Below are positions 53,327-62,264 of a stretch of DNA of 64,000 nt, piece by piece. Each line of letters starts with the position of its first letter. Position 1 is the first letter of the stretch. The position numbers and the translations under genes were made by a program. The stretch lies in NCBI GenBank assembly GCA_036268615.1, contig DATATV010000084.1:1-64000 (forward strand), read 5' to 3'. The stretch is from DATATV01 sp036268615 (GTDB taxonomy: Bacteria; Actinomycetota; Actinomycetes; Mycobacteriales; Pseudonocardiaceae). The notes beneath the pieces were generated by a model that was not told the DNA's origin, ran no database searches, and was given only the letters and a program-made list of their open reading frames with translations.

Positions 53327-55488
53327 TTCACGCCCGCCGCGTCCATCCCACGCAGCTCCTTCTTCAGGTCCGAGATCTCGTCCCGCAGCCGGGCGGCCAG
53401 CTCGAACTGCAGGTCCCTGGCCGCGTTCATCATCTGGCCGGTGAGCTGCTGCACCAGGTCGGCCAGCTCCGCCCTCGGCATGTTCTTCACGTTCTTGTCG
53501 ACCAGCACACCGGCGCTCTTCGGCCCGTTGCCCGGCTCGCCGGTCGCCCGCTTGCCACGCGAGGTGTTGCGGCCCGACCCACCGACCGGCACCTCGGTCT
53601 CGGAGTCCTCCGCCTCGGCGTACACCCGGTCCAGGATGTCGGCGATCTTCTTGCGCAGCGGCTGCGGATCGAGCCCGCGCTCCTCGTTGTAGGCGATCTG
53701 CTTGGTCCGCCGCCGGTCGGTCTCGTCGATCGCCCGCTTCATCGAGTCGGTGATCCGGTCGGCATACATGTGCACCTGGCCGGACACGTTTCGCGCCGCG
53801 CGGCCGATGGTCTGGATCAGCGACGTGCCGCTGCGCAGGAAGCCTTCCTTGTCCGCGTCCAGGATCGACACCAGCGACACCTCGGGCAGGTCGAGGCCCT
53901 CACGCAGGAGGTTGATACCGATCAGCACGTCGTACTCGCCCAACCGCAGCTGCCGGAGCAGCTCGATCCGGCGCAGGGTGTCCACCTCCGAGTGCAGATA
54001 ACGCACCCGGATGCCCAGTTCCAGCAGGTAGTCGGTGAGGTCCTCGGCCATCTTCTTGGTCAACGTGGTGACCAGGACCCGCTCGTCCTTCTCGGCGCGC
54101 ACCCGGATCTCGTGCACCAGGTCGTCGATCTGGCCCTCGGTCGGCTTGATGATCACCTCGGGGTCGATCAGGCCGGTCGGGCGGATCACCTGCTCGACGA
54201 ACTCGCCGCCGGTCTGACCCATCTCGTAGGGCCCCGGCGTCGCCGACAGGTACATCGTCTGGCCGATCCGGTCGGTGAACTCCTCCCAGGTCAGCGGCCG
54301 GTTGTCCATCGCGCTGGGCAGCCGGAAGCCGTGCTCGACCAGGGTCCGCTTGCGCGACGCGTCGCCCTCGTACATTCCGCCGATCTGCGGCACCGTGTTG
54401 TGCGACTCGTCGATGACCAGCAGGAAGTCCTCGGGGAAGTAGTCGATCAGGGTGGCCGGCGCGGTGCCCGCCTCGCGGCCGTCGATGTGCCGGGAGTAGT
54501 TCTCGATGCCCGAGCAGAACCCGACCTGGCGCATCATCTCCACGTCGTAGCTGGTGCGCATGCGCAGCCGCTGCGCCTCCAGCAGCTTGCCCTGCCGGTC
54601 CAGCTCGGCCAGCCGGGTCTCCAGCTCCGCCTCGATGTCGTGGATCGCCCGCTCCAGCCGATCCGGCCCGGCCACGTAGTGCGTCGCCGGGAAGATGCGC
54701 AGCTCGTCGACCTCCCGGACGATCTCGCCGGTCAACGGGTGCAGGTAGTAGAGCCGGTCGATCTCGTCGCCGAACAGTTCCACCCGCACGGCCAGTTCCT
54801 CGTAGGCCGGGATGATCTCCACGGTGTCCCCGCGCACCCGGAAGGTGCCGCGGGAGAACGCCAGGTCGTTGCGGGTGTACTGGACGTCGACCAGGGTGCG
54901 CAGCAGCAGGTCGCGGTCGATCTCGCCGCCGACCTTCAGCGAGATGGAGCGGTCGAGGTAGGACTGCGGCGTGCCCAGGCCGTAGATGCAGGACACGGTG
55001 GCCACCACGATCACGTCCCGCCGGGACAGCAGGCTCATCGTCGCCGCGTGCCGCAGCCGCTCGACGTCCTCGTTGATCGAGGAGTCCTTCTCGATGTAGG
55101 TGTCGGTCTGCGGGACGTACGCCTCGGGCTGGTAGTAGTCGTAGTAGCTGACGAAGTACTCCACCGCGTTGTCCGGGAAGAACGCGCGCAGCTCGTTGGC
55201 CAGTTGGGCGGCCAGCGTCTTGTTCGGCGCCATCACCAGCGTCGGCCGCTGCACCTTCTCGATCAGCCACGCCGTGGTCGCCGACTTACCGGTTCCGGTC
55301 GCGCCGAGGAGGACCACGTCCTTCTCACCGCCCGTGACCCGACGCTCCAGCTCGGCGATGGCCTGCGGCTGGTCACCGGAGGGCTGGTAGTCGGCCACCA
55401 TGCGGAACCGGCCGTCGGTGCGGGGGATCTCACCGATCGGGCGGAAGTCGGAGTGGGCAAGAACGGGGTACTCGGTCGCGAAAGCCAC
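53323..55488 (-). CDS. uvrB: Excinuclease ABC subunit B
   Basis: Helicase-like loader of nucleotide excision repair, 721 aa. Walker A GATGTGKSATT, the beta-hairpin region YYDYYQPEAYVP, DEAD-type DESHNTVPQ, helicase motifs up to QTIGRAARN, and the C-terminal UvrC-binding UVR motif (LQFELAARLRDEI). GTG 55488 gives the usual actinobacterial N-terminus VAFATEYPVLAHSDF. TACCCT lies 7 nt before it (leaderless), in a RecA-NDp-like promoter; a more upstream start would run through that promoter. Confidence 0.96.
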   Translation of the reverse strand: MAFATEYPVLAHSDFRPIGEIPRTDGRFRMVADYQPSGDQPQAIAELERRVTGGEKDVVLLGATGTGKSATTAWLIEKVQRPTLVMAPNKTLAAQLANELRAFFPDNAVEYFVSYYDYYQPEAYVPQTDTYIEKDSSINEDVERLRHAATMSLLSRRDVIVVATVSCIYGLGTPQSYLDRSISLKVGGEIDRDLLLRTLVDVQYTRNDLAFSRGTFRVRGDTVEIIPAYEELAVRVELFGDEIDRLYYLHPLTGEIVREVDELRIFPATHYVAGPDRLERAIHDIEAELETRLAELDRQGKLLEAQRLRMRTSYDVEMMRQVGFCSGIENYSRHIDGREAGTAPATLIDYFPEDFLLVIDESHNTVPQIGGMYEGDASRKRTLVEHGFRLPSAMDNRPLTWEEFTDRIGQTMYLSATPGPYEMGQTGGEFVEQVIRPTGLIDPEVIIKPTEGQIDDLVHEIRVRAEKDERVLVTTLTKKMAEDLTDYLLELGIRVRYLHSEVDTLRRIELLRQLRLGEYDVLIGINLLREGLDLPEVSLVSILDADKEGFLRSGTSLIQTIGRAARNVSGQVHMYADRITDSMKRAIDETDRRRTKQIAYNEERGLDPQPLRKKIADILDRVYAEAEDSETEVPVGGSGRNTSRGKRATGEPGNGPKSAGVLVDKNVKNMPRAELADLVQQLTGQMMNAARDLQFELAARLRDEISDLKKELRGMDAAGVK

Positions 55489-55495
55489 GATATCG

Positions 55496-55518
55496 AGGGT
55501 AAGCCTGGATACCGACGT
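55496..55518 (-). promoter_or_regulatory. RecA-NDp/PafBC-type promoter of uvrB
   Basis: ACGTCGGTA (55510-55518), exactly 8 nt, then TACCCT (55496-55501) on the minus strand. The core GTCGGT and the spacing to TAnnnT match the LexA-independent mycobacterial damage motif (6 of 9 positions). GTG follows 7 nt later. Confidence 0.5.
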
Positions 55519-55622
55519 TTCGTCGTCCGGCAGCGTCCCGGCCGACGGGAGCCTCGTCACCCGTTCGGGTGACAACCGAACGGTCTATCCGCTCGGCGGC
55601 AAATTCGGGGCACTATGTCGTC

Positions 55623-56213
55623 ATGACCGCAGGCCCCTACCTGCTGCCACCGCAGCGCAGTGCGGAACCGCTGGATGCCGCTCCGGCGATGGTGAACGGC
55701 GTGCACGTGCATCCGCCCAAGGTCGAAATGTTCGATCTTGTCGCGAAGACGAATACCGATCCCAAAGGATTCGTCCGCCCGGTCGACCGGTACCGGGTCA
55801 CCCCGTTCGGGCTCTATCTCGCCCGGCCGATGATCGACCACCCGCGGATCGCCTACGTCGAGTCGTGGCTGCTGCCCGAACTCGGCATCCGGATCAGCGA
55901 TCTGCACCTGCACGCGGGCCACGATCAGGACTTCGATTTCTATCTGGACATCGCGGCCGTCCAGCGCGGTCGTGACTCCTGGTTGGCCACCGATCACTAT
56001 CTGGACATCCTGCTGCACACCGGTCGCGGCCTCGACGTGGTGGACACCGACGAACTGCTGGCCGCCCTTGGCTCCGGACTGCTGGACCAGCCGACCGCCC
56101 AGCGCGCACTGGAGACCACCTACCGAACGGCCGACGGACTGGCCGGCCACGGATATGATCTTGAAAAATGGCTCGCCGCCCTGGATATCCACCTGGACTG
56201 GCTGCGAAAATAG
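55623..56213 (+). CDS. DUF402 family protein
   Basis: 196 aa from ATG 55623. It has the DUF402/FomD-like barrel: KVEMFDLVAKTNTDPKGFV, GLYLARPMIDHPRIAYVESW, DQDFDFYLDIAAVQ and SWLATDHYLDILLHTGRGL, then a helical tail. Some DUF402 members are nucleoside-diphosphatases; the usual acidic metal-site region (Asp/Glu-rich DFDFYLD) is present. CACTAT lies 6 nt before the ATG. Divergent from uvrB. Confidence 0.85.
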   Translation: MTAGPYLLPPQRSAEPLDAAPAMVNGVHVHPPKVEMFDLVAKTNTDPKGFVRPVDRYRVTPFGLYLARPMIDHPRIAYVESWLLPELGIRISDLHLHAGHDQDFDFYLDIAAVQRGRDSWLATDHYLDILLHTGRGLDVVDTDELLAALGSGLLDQPTAQRALETTYRTADGLAGHGYDLEKWLAALDIHLDWLRK

Positions 56214-56283
56214 CCACTTCGGTCGATCATTGAGTTGATCATTAGGCCATTGTGAGGCTTGTGCGGCCGAAACATAATTGATA

Positions 56284-56316
56284 TTGATTCGTTTATAACT
56301 CGTCATATAACGAATC
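56284..56316 (+). promoter_or_regulatory. Promoter with overlapping palindrome before the second DUF402 gene
   Basis: TTGATT (56284-56289), 16 bp, TATAAC (56306-56311). An 8-bp inverted repeat GATTCGTT (56286-56293) / AACGAATC (56309-56316) covers both boxes. The region 56214-56323 is clearly AT-rich compared with the rest of the window. A repressor site is likely; the regulator is unknown. Confidence 0.55.
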
Positions 56317-56323
56317 GAACCCA

Positions 56324-56881
56324 GTGATCACCAGACGCTTACAGCCCACTACTCTCGGCCAGGTGGCAACAACCATCGGGCTTCAGTTGGTTGACACCGT
56401 CGATACCTTCACGGCGGAGCGCAGCTACTCATCCGGTATGTCCCACCGGTTGACGTTCTGCCAGGTCGAGCCATGGGGCCTGCGGATGGAGTCGCCCATC
56501 TTCGACGACCCGTTCGTCGACAGTGAGATCACCTGGCTCATCCCGGACATGGGCCTGCGGCTCACCCACCAGCGCCCGCGTTCCCGGCACGCCCGTAGCG
56601 GACCGGGCACGCTGACCGCCGTTCGGGTCCAGCGAGACACCCGATCGTGGCGGACCACGGATTTGTTACTCGGCCTCTCCGTGCCTGGTCGGACCACCCC
56701 CAGGATCATCGGCGCCGAGGAGTTCGCCGCCGCCGTGGCCGGCCGGGTGCTGCGGTCCGACGACGCCGACCGGGCACTGCGGACCGTGCACCGCACCCTG
56801 GAAGAGCTGAGCTACTGCTACCACGACCTGGCCAACTGGTTGTCCTATCAGCACATCACCACCCCGTGGCCGCCCCTGTAG
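56324..56881 (+). CDS. Divergent DUF402 paralogue
   Basis: 185 aa. It aligns with the preceding DUF402 protein over its second half: VRVQRDTRSWRTTDLLLGLS against AAVQRGRDSWLATDHYLDIL, and RALRTVHRTLEELSYCYHDL against RALETTYRTADGLAGHGYDL. The acidic DFDFYLD-type segment is missing, so catalytic activity may be lost. GTG start 12 nt after TATAAC. It probably arose by duplication, with its own AT-rich, operator-bearing promoter. Confidence 0.7.
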   Translation: MITRRLQPTTLGQVATTIGLQLVDTVDTFTAERSYSSGMSHRLTFCQVEPWGLRMESPIFDDPFVDSEITWLIPDMGLRLTHQRPRSRHARSGPGTLTAVRVQRDTRSWRTTDLLLGLSVPGRTTPRIIGAEEFAAAVAGRVLRSDDADRALRTVHRTLEELSYCYHDLANWLSYQHITTPWPPL

Positions 56882-56960
56882 GAACCGACCCGACCAGGGC
56901 TCGACCACCGCAGGTGAACGCCTGTGCGGGCCCGGTAAGGGGGCCCACTATGGTCGTGCC

Positions 56961-59900
56961 GTGCTCGAGACCGGGGATGCGGCACCTACAGCCACCGTGA
57001 CAATTGACCGGAACCAACAGGGTGAACCCGATCGGGCATCCCGACGACCGGCGGACCGCAGACTGCGGCTGCTGGCCGCCGGTTTCGGACTGATCGGCAC
57101 GCTGCTTGCGCTGTCCGTGCCGTTCCTGCCGGTCCACCACGACGACGTGACGCTGAGCTGGCCGACCCAGCAGGGCACCCGGGCGGTCTCCGCCCCCCTC
57201 ACCGGCTACCAGCCCATCTCGGTGGACGCCAGCGTGCCGTGCACGTCGCTGCGCAGCCTGGCCGCCCGCTCCACCGGCCCCGCCGTCGCCTTCTCGACCA
57301 CCCCGCCGCGCTCGGCCTACAGCTCGGTCACCGGGATGGCCGTGCAGGTGGCCGGCAGCCAGGTCACCGTCGTCGACGACGGCACCCGGTTGGCCAGCAC
57401 GACGATTCCCACCACCGGTTCGTGCGCGCTGACGGTGCACTCCGACGGCAGCGCGACCACGGTGAACCTCGCCGGCAACGCACTGGCGACCGTGCAGGGC
57501 GACGAGCGCCCGCAGGTCACCGGCATCTACTCCGACCTGGACGCGAGCCGGGACGACGTGCACGGGCTGAGCGTGCGGATCGCGCCGGACACCCGGTTCC
57601 AGACCGCCGCCACCGCACTCAAGGTCGCGGTGATGGTGCTCGCCGTGCTGGCGCTGGTCGGCGCCGCGCTGGCCATGCACCAGTTGGACCGTAAGGTGGC
57701 CATCCACCGGCTGCGGCTGGCACCGAAACACTGGTGGCGGCCGACCGGGCTGGACCTCGCGGTGCTGGGGGTGCTCATCGTCTGGTGGCTGATCGGCGCC
57801 GGCACGTCCGACGACGGCTACATCCTGGTGATGGCCCGGGACGAGGCGGCGAACGGCTACATCGGCAACATTTTCCGCTGGTTCAACAGTCCCGAGGCGC
57901 CGTTCGGCTGGTTCTACGAGCTCTACGCGCGCTGGGTACGGGTCAGCACGACCACCCCGTGGACCCGGCTGCCCGCGCTGCTGATGAGCATCATGTCCTG
58001 GCTGCTGATCAGCCGGGAGGCGCTGCCCCGGCTGGGCACGATGGTGCGCCGCAGCAAGGCGGCCGGCTGGGCGGCGGCCGGGGCGTTCCTGGCCTTCTGG
58101 CTGCCCTACGACAACGGGCTGCGGCCGGAGTCGGTGGTCGTGCTGTGGACGCTGATCTCGATGTGCGCGGTCGAGCGAGCGGTGGCCAACCGGCGACTGG
58201 CGCCGATGGCCGTCGCACTGTTCGCCGCGGGCTTCGCCGTCGCCGCGACGCCCACCGGTCTGATCGCGATCGCCCCGCTGCTGGCCGCGGCGGTGCCGCT
58301 GATCCGGCTGATCCGAGGGCGCGCCCACGCGTTCGGCTGGCTGTCCACGCTCACGCCGCTCACCTCGGCGGGCACCATCGTGCTGCTCGCGGTGTTCGCC
58401 AACCAGACACTGCGTTCGGTGATGGACTCGACCATCATCCGGACCGCGATCGGGCCCGCGGAGAGCTGGTACCAGGAGACCGATCGGTACGAGGCCCTGT
58501 TCACCAACAGCCCCGACGGGTCGCTGGAGCGCCGGTTCCCGGTGCTGCTGATCGGTTTGTGCGTGTTGACGTGTGTGGTGGTGTTGCTGCGCCGGGGCAA
58601 GATCCCGGGTGCGGCGATCGGCCCGAGCCGGCGGCTGATCGCCATCACCGTGATGTCCTTCGCGCTGCTCGCCCTGACCCCGACCAAGTGGACCCACCAC
58701 TTCGGCGCGTTCGCCGCCCTGGGCGGGTCGATGGCGGCGCTCACCGCGATGGCCACCGGCGCCTCGGCGCTGCGCTCACGACGAAACCGGGCGCTGTTCA
58801 CCGCCGGCCTGCTGCTGGTCACCGCGGTGGCGCTGACCGGTCCGAACGCATGGTTCGACACCGCGAACTGGGGTTCGCCGTGGTTCGACCAGCCACCCTC
58901 GCTGCACGGCCACCTGGTCAGCTCCGCGCTGCTCGGACTGGCGGTGATCGCGTTGTTCGTGGCCGGAATCGAGCACCTGCGCGGGCCACTGGCCGACCGC
59001 CCGCCGGTCAGCCAGAGCACCCGGCTGCGCTGGGCCTCGGCGCCGGTGGCACTGGTCTGCGCGGTGCTGGTGCTGGCCGAGGTGGTCAACTTCGGCAAGG
59101 TGATCGAGAAGCAGGGGTCCGCCTACAGCCTGGGCAAGGACAACGTCGAGCAGTTGGCCGGCAACAGTTGCGGGGTCTCGGACTACACGGACGTCGAGGC
59201 CGACCCGACCCGGGACATCCTCAGCCCGATGGTGCCCGGCGCGCAGCCCTCGACGCTGACCGGTTTCCAGCGCGGCGGCATCCCGAGCGACGAGATGGTC
59301 GACCCGAACCAGCGCGTCTGGCTGCCGGACTTCTCCGCACCCGGCGATGCCGGCACGGTGTGGGGCAACTACAACTCCGGCGCTGGGACAAGCAGGCTGA
59401 CCACCGCGTGGTACGCGCTGCCGGCTCGCGCACACGCCCAGAACTCGGTGCTGGCAGTGGACATCGCCGGCACGCAGTCGGCGAGCAACACGGTCACCGT
59501 GCAGTTCGCCAGGCAGACCGCGACCGGCCCGCAGGTGATCAGCAGCCAGCAACTGGCCAACGTGGCCGGCCCGGCCTGGCGGGAGTCCCGGCTGTCGCTG
59601 ACCGCACCGGCTACCGGCGCCGACGAGATCCGCGTGACGGCCGCCGCGAGCGGCGCGGGCGACTGGCTCGCCGTGACGCCGCCACGGGTGCCCAACCTGG
59701 TGCAGATGACGAGTTTCATCGGCAACAGCCCGACGTTCGTGGAGTGGACCTCCGCGCAGGGCTACCCGTGCCTGCGGCCGTTCGACACCTCCGACGGCAT
59801 CTCCGAGATGCCGAAGTACTGGCTGTCCTCCGGCGAGACGCTGGCCGCGTCCGGGCAGCAGTGGTCGGGCCCGGCGTTCGGTGGCCCCAACGGGTGGATC

Positions 59901-60122
59901 AACGCGGCGACGAGCGTGCGGCTGCTACCGACGTATCTGCGCAACGACATCAACCGGGACTGGGGCTCGCTCTACGCGATCGACCAGGACGTGCCGGACG
60001 CGCTGCCGGCGAACGCCGCGATGACGGTCCAGCACACGACACACTGGGGCTGGTACTCGCCCGGGCCCAACAGCAAGATCATCACCAACACCGGCACACC
60101 GCCCAGCCCGGCCGGTCCCTAG
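56961..60122 (+). CDS. Arabinosyltransferase of the EmbA/B/C family (GT53)
   Basis: 1053 aa polytopic membrane enzyme that adds arabinofuranose from decaprenyl-phosphoarabinose to cell-wall arabinan. N-terminal TM and extracellular domain, then about twelve more TM helices, with the catalytic SDDGYI (Asp284, Asp285) and NIFRWFNSPEAPFGWFYELY in the family core, and a C-terminal carbohydrate-binding domain. Met291 aligns with EmbB Met306 of M. tuberculosis. GTG start with TATGGT 6 nt upstream. Its stop overlaps the coaE stop by 4 nt, convergent. Confidence 0.92.
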   Translation: MLETGDAAPTATVTIDRNQQGEPDRASRRPADRRLRLLAAGFGLIGTLLALSVPFLPVHHDDVTLSWPTQQGTRAVSAPLTGYQPISVDASVPCTSLRSLAARSTGPAVAFSTTPPRSAYSSVTGMAVQVAGSQVTVVDDGTRLASTTIPTTGSCALTVHSDGSATTVNLAGNALATVQGDERPQVTGIYSDLDASRDDVHGLSVRIAPDTRFQTAATALKVAVMVLAVLALVGAALAMHQLDRKVAIHRLRLAPKHWWRPTGLDLAVLGVLIVWWLIGAGTSDDGYILVMARDEAANGYIGNIFRWFNSPEAPFGWFYELYARWVRVSTTTPWTRLPALLMSIMSWLLISREALPRLGTMVRRSKAAGWAAAGAFLAFWLPYDNGLRPESVVVLWTLISMCAVERAVANRRLAPMAVALFAAGFAVAATPTGLIAIAPLLAAAVPLIRLIRGRAHAFGWLSTLTPLTSAGTIVLLAVFANQTLRSVMDSTIIRTAIGPAESWYQETDRYEALFTNSPDGSLERRFPVLLIGLCVLTCVVVLLRRGKIPGAAIGPSRRLIAITVMSFALLALTPTKWTHHFGAFAALGGSMAALTAMATGASALRSRRNRALFTAGLLLVTAVALTGPNAWFDTANWGSPWFDQPPSLHGHLVSSALLGLAVIALFVAGIEHLRGPLADRPPVSQSTRLRWASAPVALVCAVLVLAEVVNFGKVIEKQGSAYSLGKDNVEQLAGNSCGVSDYTDVEADPTRDILSPMVPGAQPSTLTGFQRGGIPSDEMVDPNQRVWLPDFSAPGDAGTVWGNYNSGAGTSRLTTAWYALPARAHAQNSVLAVDIAGTQSASNTVTVQFARQTATGPQVISSQQLANVAGPAWRESRLSLTAPATGADEIRVTAAASGAGDWLAVTPPRVPNLVQMTSFIGNSPTFVEWTSAQGYPCLRPFDTSDGISEMPKYWLSSGETLAASGQQWSGPAFGGPNGWINAATSVRLLPTYLRNDINRDWGSLYAIDQDVPDALPANAAMTVQHTTHWGWYSPGPNSKIITNTGTPPSPAGP

Positions 60123-61327
60123 TAAGTCGGCGGAGTCCAACCGGTGCGTTCGGCCCAGGACTCCATTTCCGGGTCCGCCCGCTGGAACCACGGCTGCTTC
60201 GCGTCGCCGTACTCGGGGATCGTGCCGCTGCGGTGTTCCGCCGCGACGGTCTGCTTCATCGCCGCATAGTCGGCCAGCGCGGTCGGCTCGGCGCGCAGCC
60301 AGTCGCGGAACAGCAGGGCGTGCCGCCAGGCCGGCGACCCGGCCGCGCGTAGGTGGAGATTGGCCCAGCGGGCCGGGTCGGCCGAGCAGTGGGTGCGCTT
60401 GCGCCACGGCGCCGGATCGGCGTCCGCCGGGTGCGGGGTGTCCTGGGTGAACCGCGGGGCCGGCGGGAAACCGATCGCGGCGAGGGCGTCGGCCAGTTCG
60501 TCGGCCACGGCCAGGTCGGCGACGGCGAGCTGGAGGTCGATCACGTTCTTGGCCGGCAGTCCGGGTACCGAGGTCGACCCGATGTGGTCGATGGCCACCG
60601 CGCGCTCGCCGACGGCCAACCGGAGCCGGGCGATCAGCCGCTCGGCCTGCGCCGGCCAGGTGGGGTCGGGCTCGACCAGGTGCGGCGCACCGCGGTCGGC
60701 ATACCGGCGCAGCCGGACATTCGCCTCGAACGGCACGAGTCGGTCGGCCCACAGCGCGTCCGCGACGGCGACGATCTGGTCGGGGGTGCCGGAATTGTCC
60801 AGCCAGACATCGGCGGCGGCCCGGCGTTGCTCGTCGCTGGCCTGGGTGGCGATCCGGGCGCGGGCGTCCGACTCGGCCATGCCCCGGCTCTCCACCAGCC
60901 TGCGCACCCGCTCGTCCACGTCGGCATCCACGACGAGGACCAGGTGGTAGGCGGGGGCGAGGCTGTTCTCCACCAGCAGCGGCACGTCGTGCACGATCAC
61001 CGCGTCGTCGGCGGCCCGCACGGCCTGCTCGACGAGTTCGGCGGTGCGCACGCCGATCAGCGGGTGCACGATCTTGTTCAGGGTGGCCCTGGCGTCGGCA
61101 TCGGCGAAGACCCGGCCGGCCAGCGCGGCGCGGTCCAACGAGCCGTCCCCGGCCAGCACCTCGTCACCGAACGCGGCCACCACCGACCGCAACCCCGCGG
61201 TCCCGGGCTCGACCACCTCCCGAGCGATCCGGTCCGAGTCGATCACGGTCGCGCCGTGCTCGGCCAGCCGACCCGCGACGGTGGACTTGCCCGATCCGAT
61301 GCCCCCGGTGAGGCCCACTCGCAACAT
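60119..61327 (-). CDS. coaE: Dephospho-CoA kinase fused to GrpB (UPF0157) domain
   Basis: 402 aa. N-terminal CoaE (residues ~1-200) with P-loop GLTGGIGSGKST, ATVIDSDRIAREVVEPG and VHDVPLLVEN, catalysing the last step of CoA synthesis. The C-terminal GrpB/nucleotidyltransferase-like domain has IDHIGSTSVPGLPAKNVIDLQ. This fusion is known from mycobacteria. CAGAAT lies 6 nt before the ATG (leaderless). Function of the GrpB part is unclear. Confidence 0.95.
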   Translation of the reverse strand: MLRVGLTGGIGSGKSTVAGRLAEHGATVIDSDRIAREVVEPGTAGLRSVVAAFGDEVLAGDGSLDRAALAGRVFADADARATLNKIVHPLIGVRTAELVEQAVRAADDAVIVHDVPLLVENSLAPAYHLVLVVDADVDERVRRLVESRGMAESDARARIATQASDEQRRAAADVWLDNSGTPDQIVAVADALWADRLVPFEANVRLRRYADRGAPHLVEPDPTWPAQAERLIARLRLAVGERAVAIDHIGSTSVPGLPAKNVIDLQLAVADLAVADELADALAAIGFPPAPRFTQDTPHPADADPAPWRKRTHCSADPARWANLHLRAAGSPAWRHALLFRDWLRAEPTALADYAAMKQTVAAEHRSGTIPEYGDAKQPWFQRADPEMESWAERTGWTPPTY

Positions 61328-61359
61328 GGCTGGATTCTGTCAGGCCGCGCGGTCAGGGC

Positions 61360-62247
61360 TCAGCGCAATTGCCCGTTCTGCTCGGCCCAGGCGGCGAACC
61401 CGCCAGGGACAAACGGCAGCCGGTACTGGCTCGCCAGCAGGTCGTCGGCGAGCGCGGAGACCAACGGCACGGTGAGCAGACCGCCCCGAACCGCGTCACA
61501 CAGCAGCGCGAGCGCCGGGCGCAGGATCACGCGATGGCGTTCGGCTGCCCGCAGGTCATCTCCGTTCGCGCGAAGCTCGTTCCACCTGCCGGTGAGTCCG
61601 GTGGCGGGCAGCAGAACGGCACGGGCGAACCGATCCAGGCGCGATTCCCACGCCCCGGAGTCATCCGTCTCAGCGATTCGCCAGTCGACGATGTACTCGT
61701 CCGCGAACAGGTAGTGCCCCAGCTCAGGCGCGAACGCGAGACGGCGCCGCCCGACCTGTCGGTGCCCGTTGACCACGGCGACCCCCGCCCGCGGCCAGCA
61801 GGATCGAGGCCGCGTCGGCCGTCTCGGCGCCGAGGTCGAAGGAGAAGGCGAGCAGGCCGATGTCGACCACCCGAGCCGTCGCGTTCAGGAACGGTTCGAC
61901 ACCATCGAGGCCGAGCAACTCGCGCGCCCGCCCCGCCGAGATCTCCGCCTCGCCGACGGTGTTCGGTCGATTCAGGCGTGGCGAAGTCGGCAGCGTTCAC
62001 CGGCCGTCGTGACTGATCACGAACTCGACGTGCCGGGCGGCTCGTTCGACAGGGCCTCGGCAATCCGGGTGAGTTCCAGCGCGGAGACCCTGCGCGAGCC
62101 GATTTCGATCTTCGTCAGCGCGGACCGGTCCACCGAGATCGCGGACGCCAGTTCGGCCTGGGTCAGCCCAGCCCTGTTGCGAGCCGTGGCGATCCGCTCC
62201 CCATCGTGGCACTGTCCACCGCCGCCATATGTTCGATTCCAGAACAT
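61360..62247 (-). pseudogene. Decayed XRE-family / ImmA-IrrE metallopeptidase gene
   Basis: Three reading frames hold one ancestral protein. First comes an XRE helix-turn-helix (LTQAELASAISVDRSALTKI), which stops at 62017. Then HVEFVISHDGR follows in another frame, then GEAEISAGRARELLGLDGVE through ASILLAAGG. A one-base G excess in the G-run at 61782-61786 then shifts to VAVVNGHRQVGRRRLAFAPELGHYLFADEY. The zinc motif HExxH has become PELGH, so the peptidase would be dead even without the shifts. The family includes stress and phage-repressor-cleaving regulators. Confidence 0.8.
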
Positions 62248-62264
62248 TGACGCCGCGAAATGCT

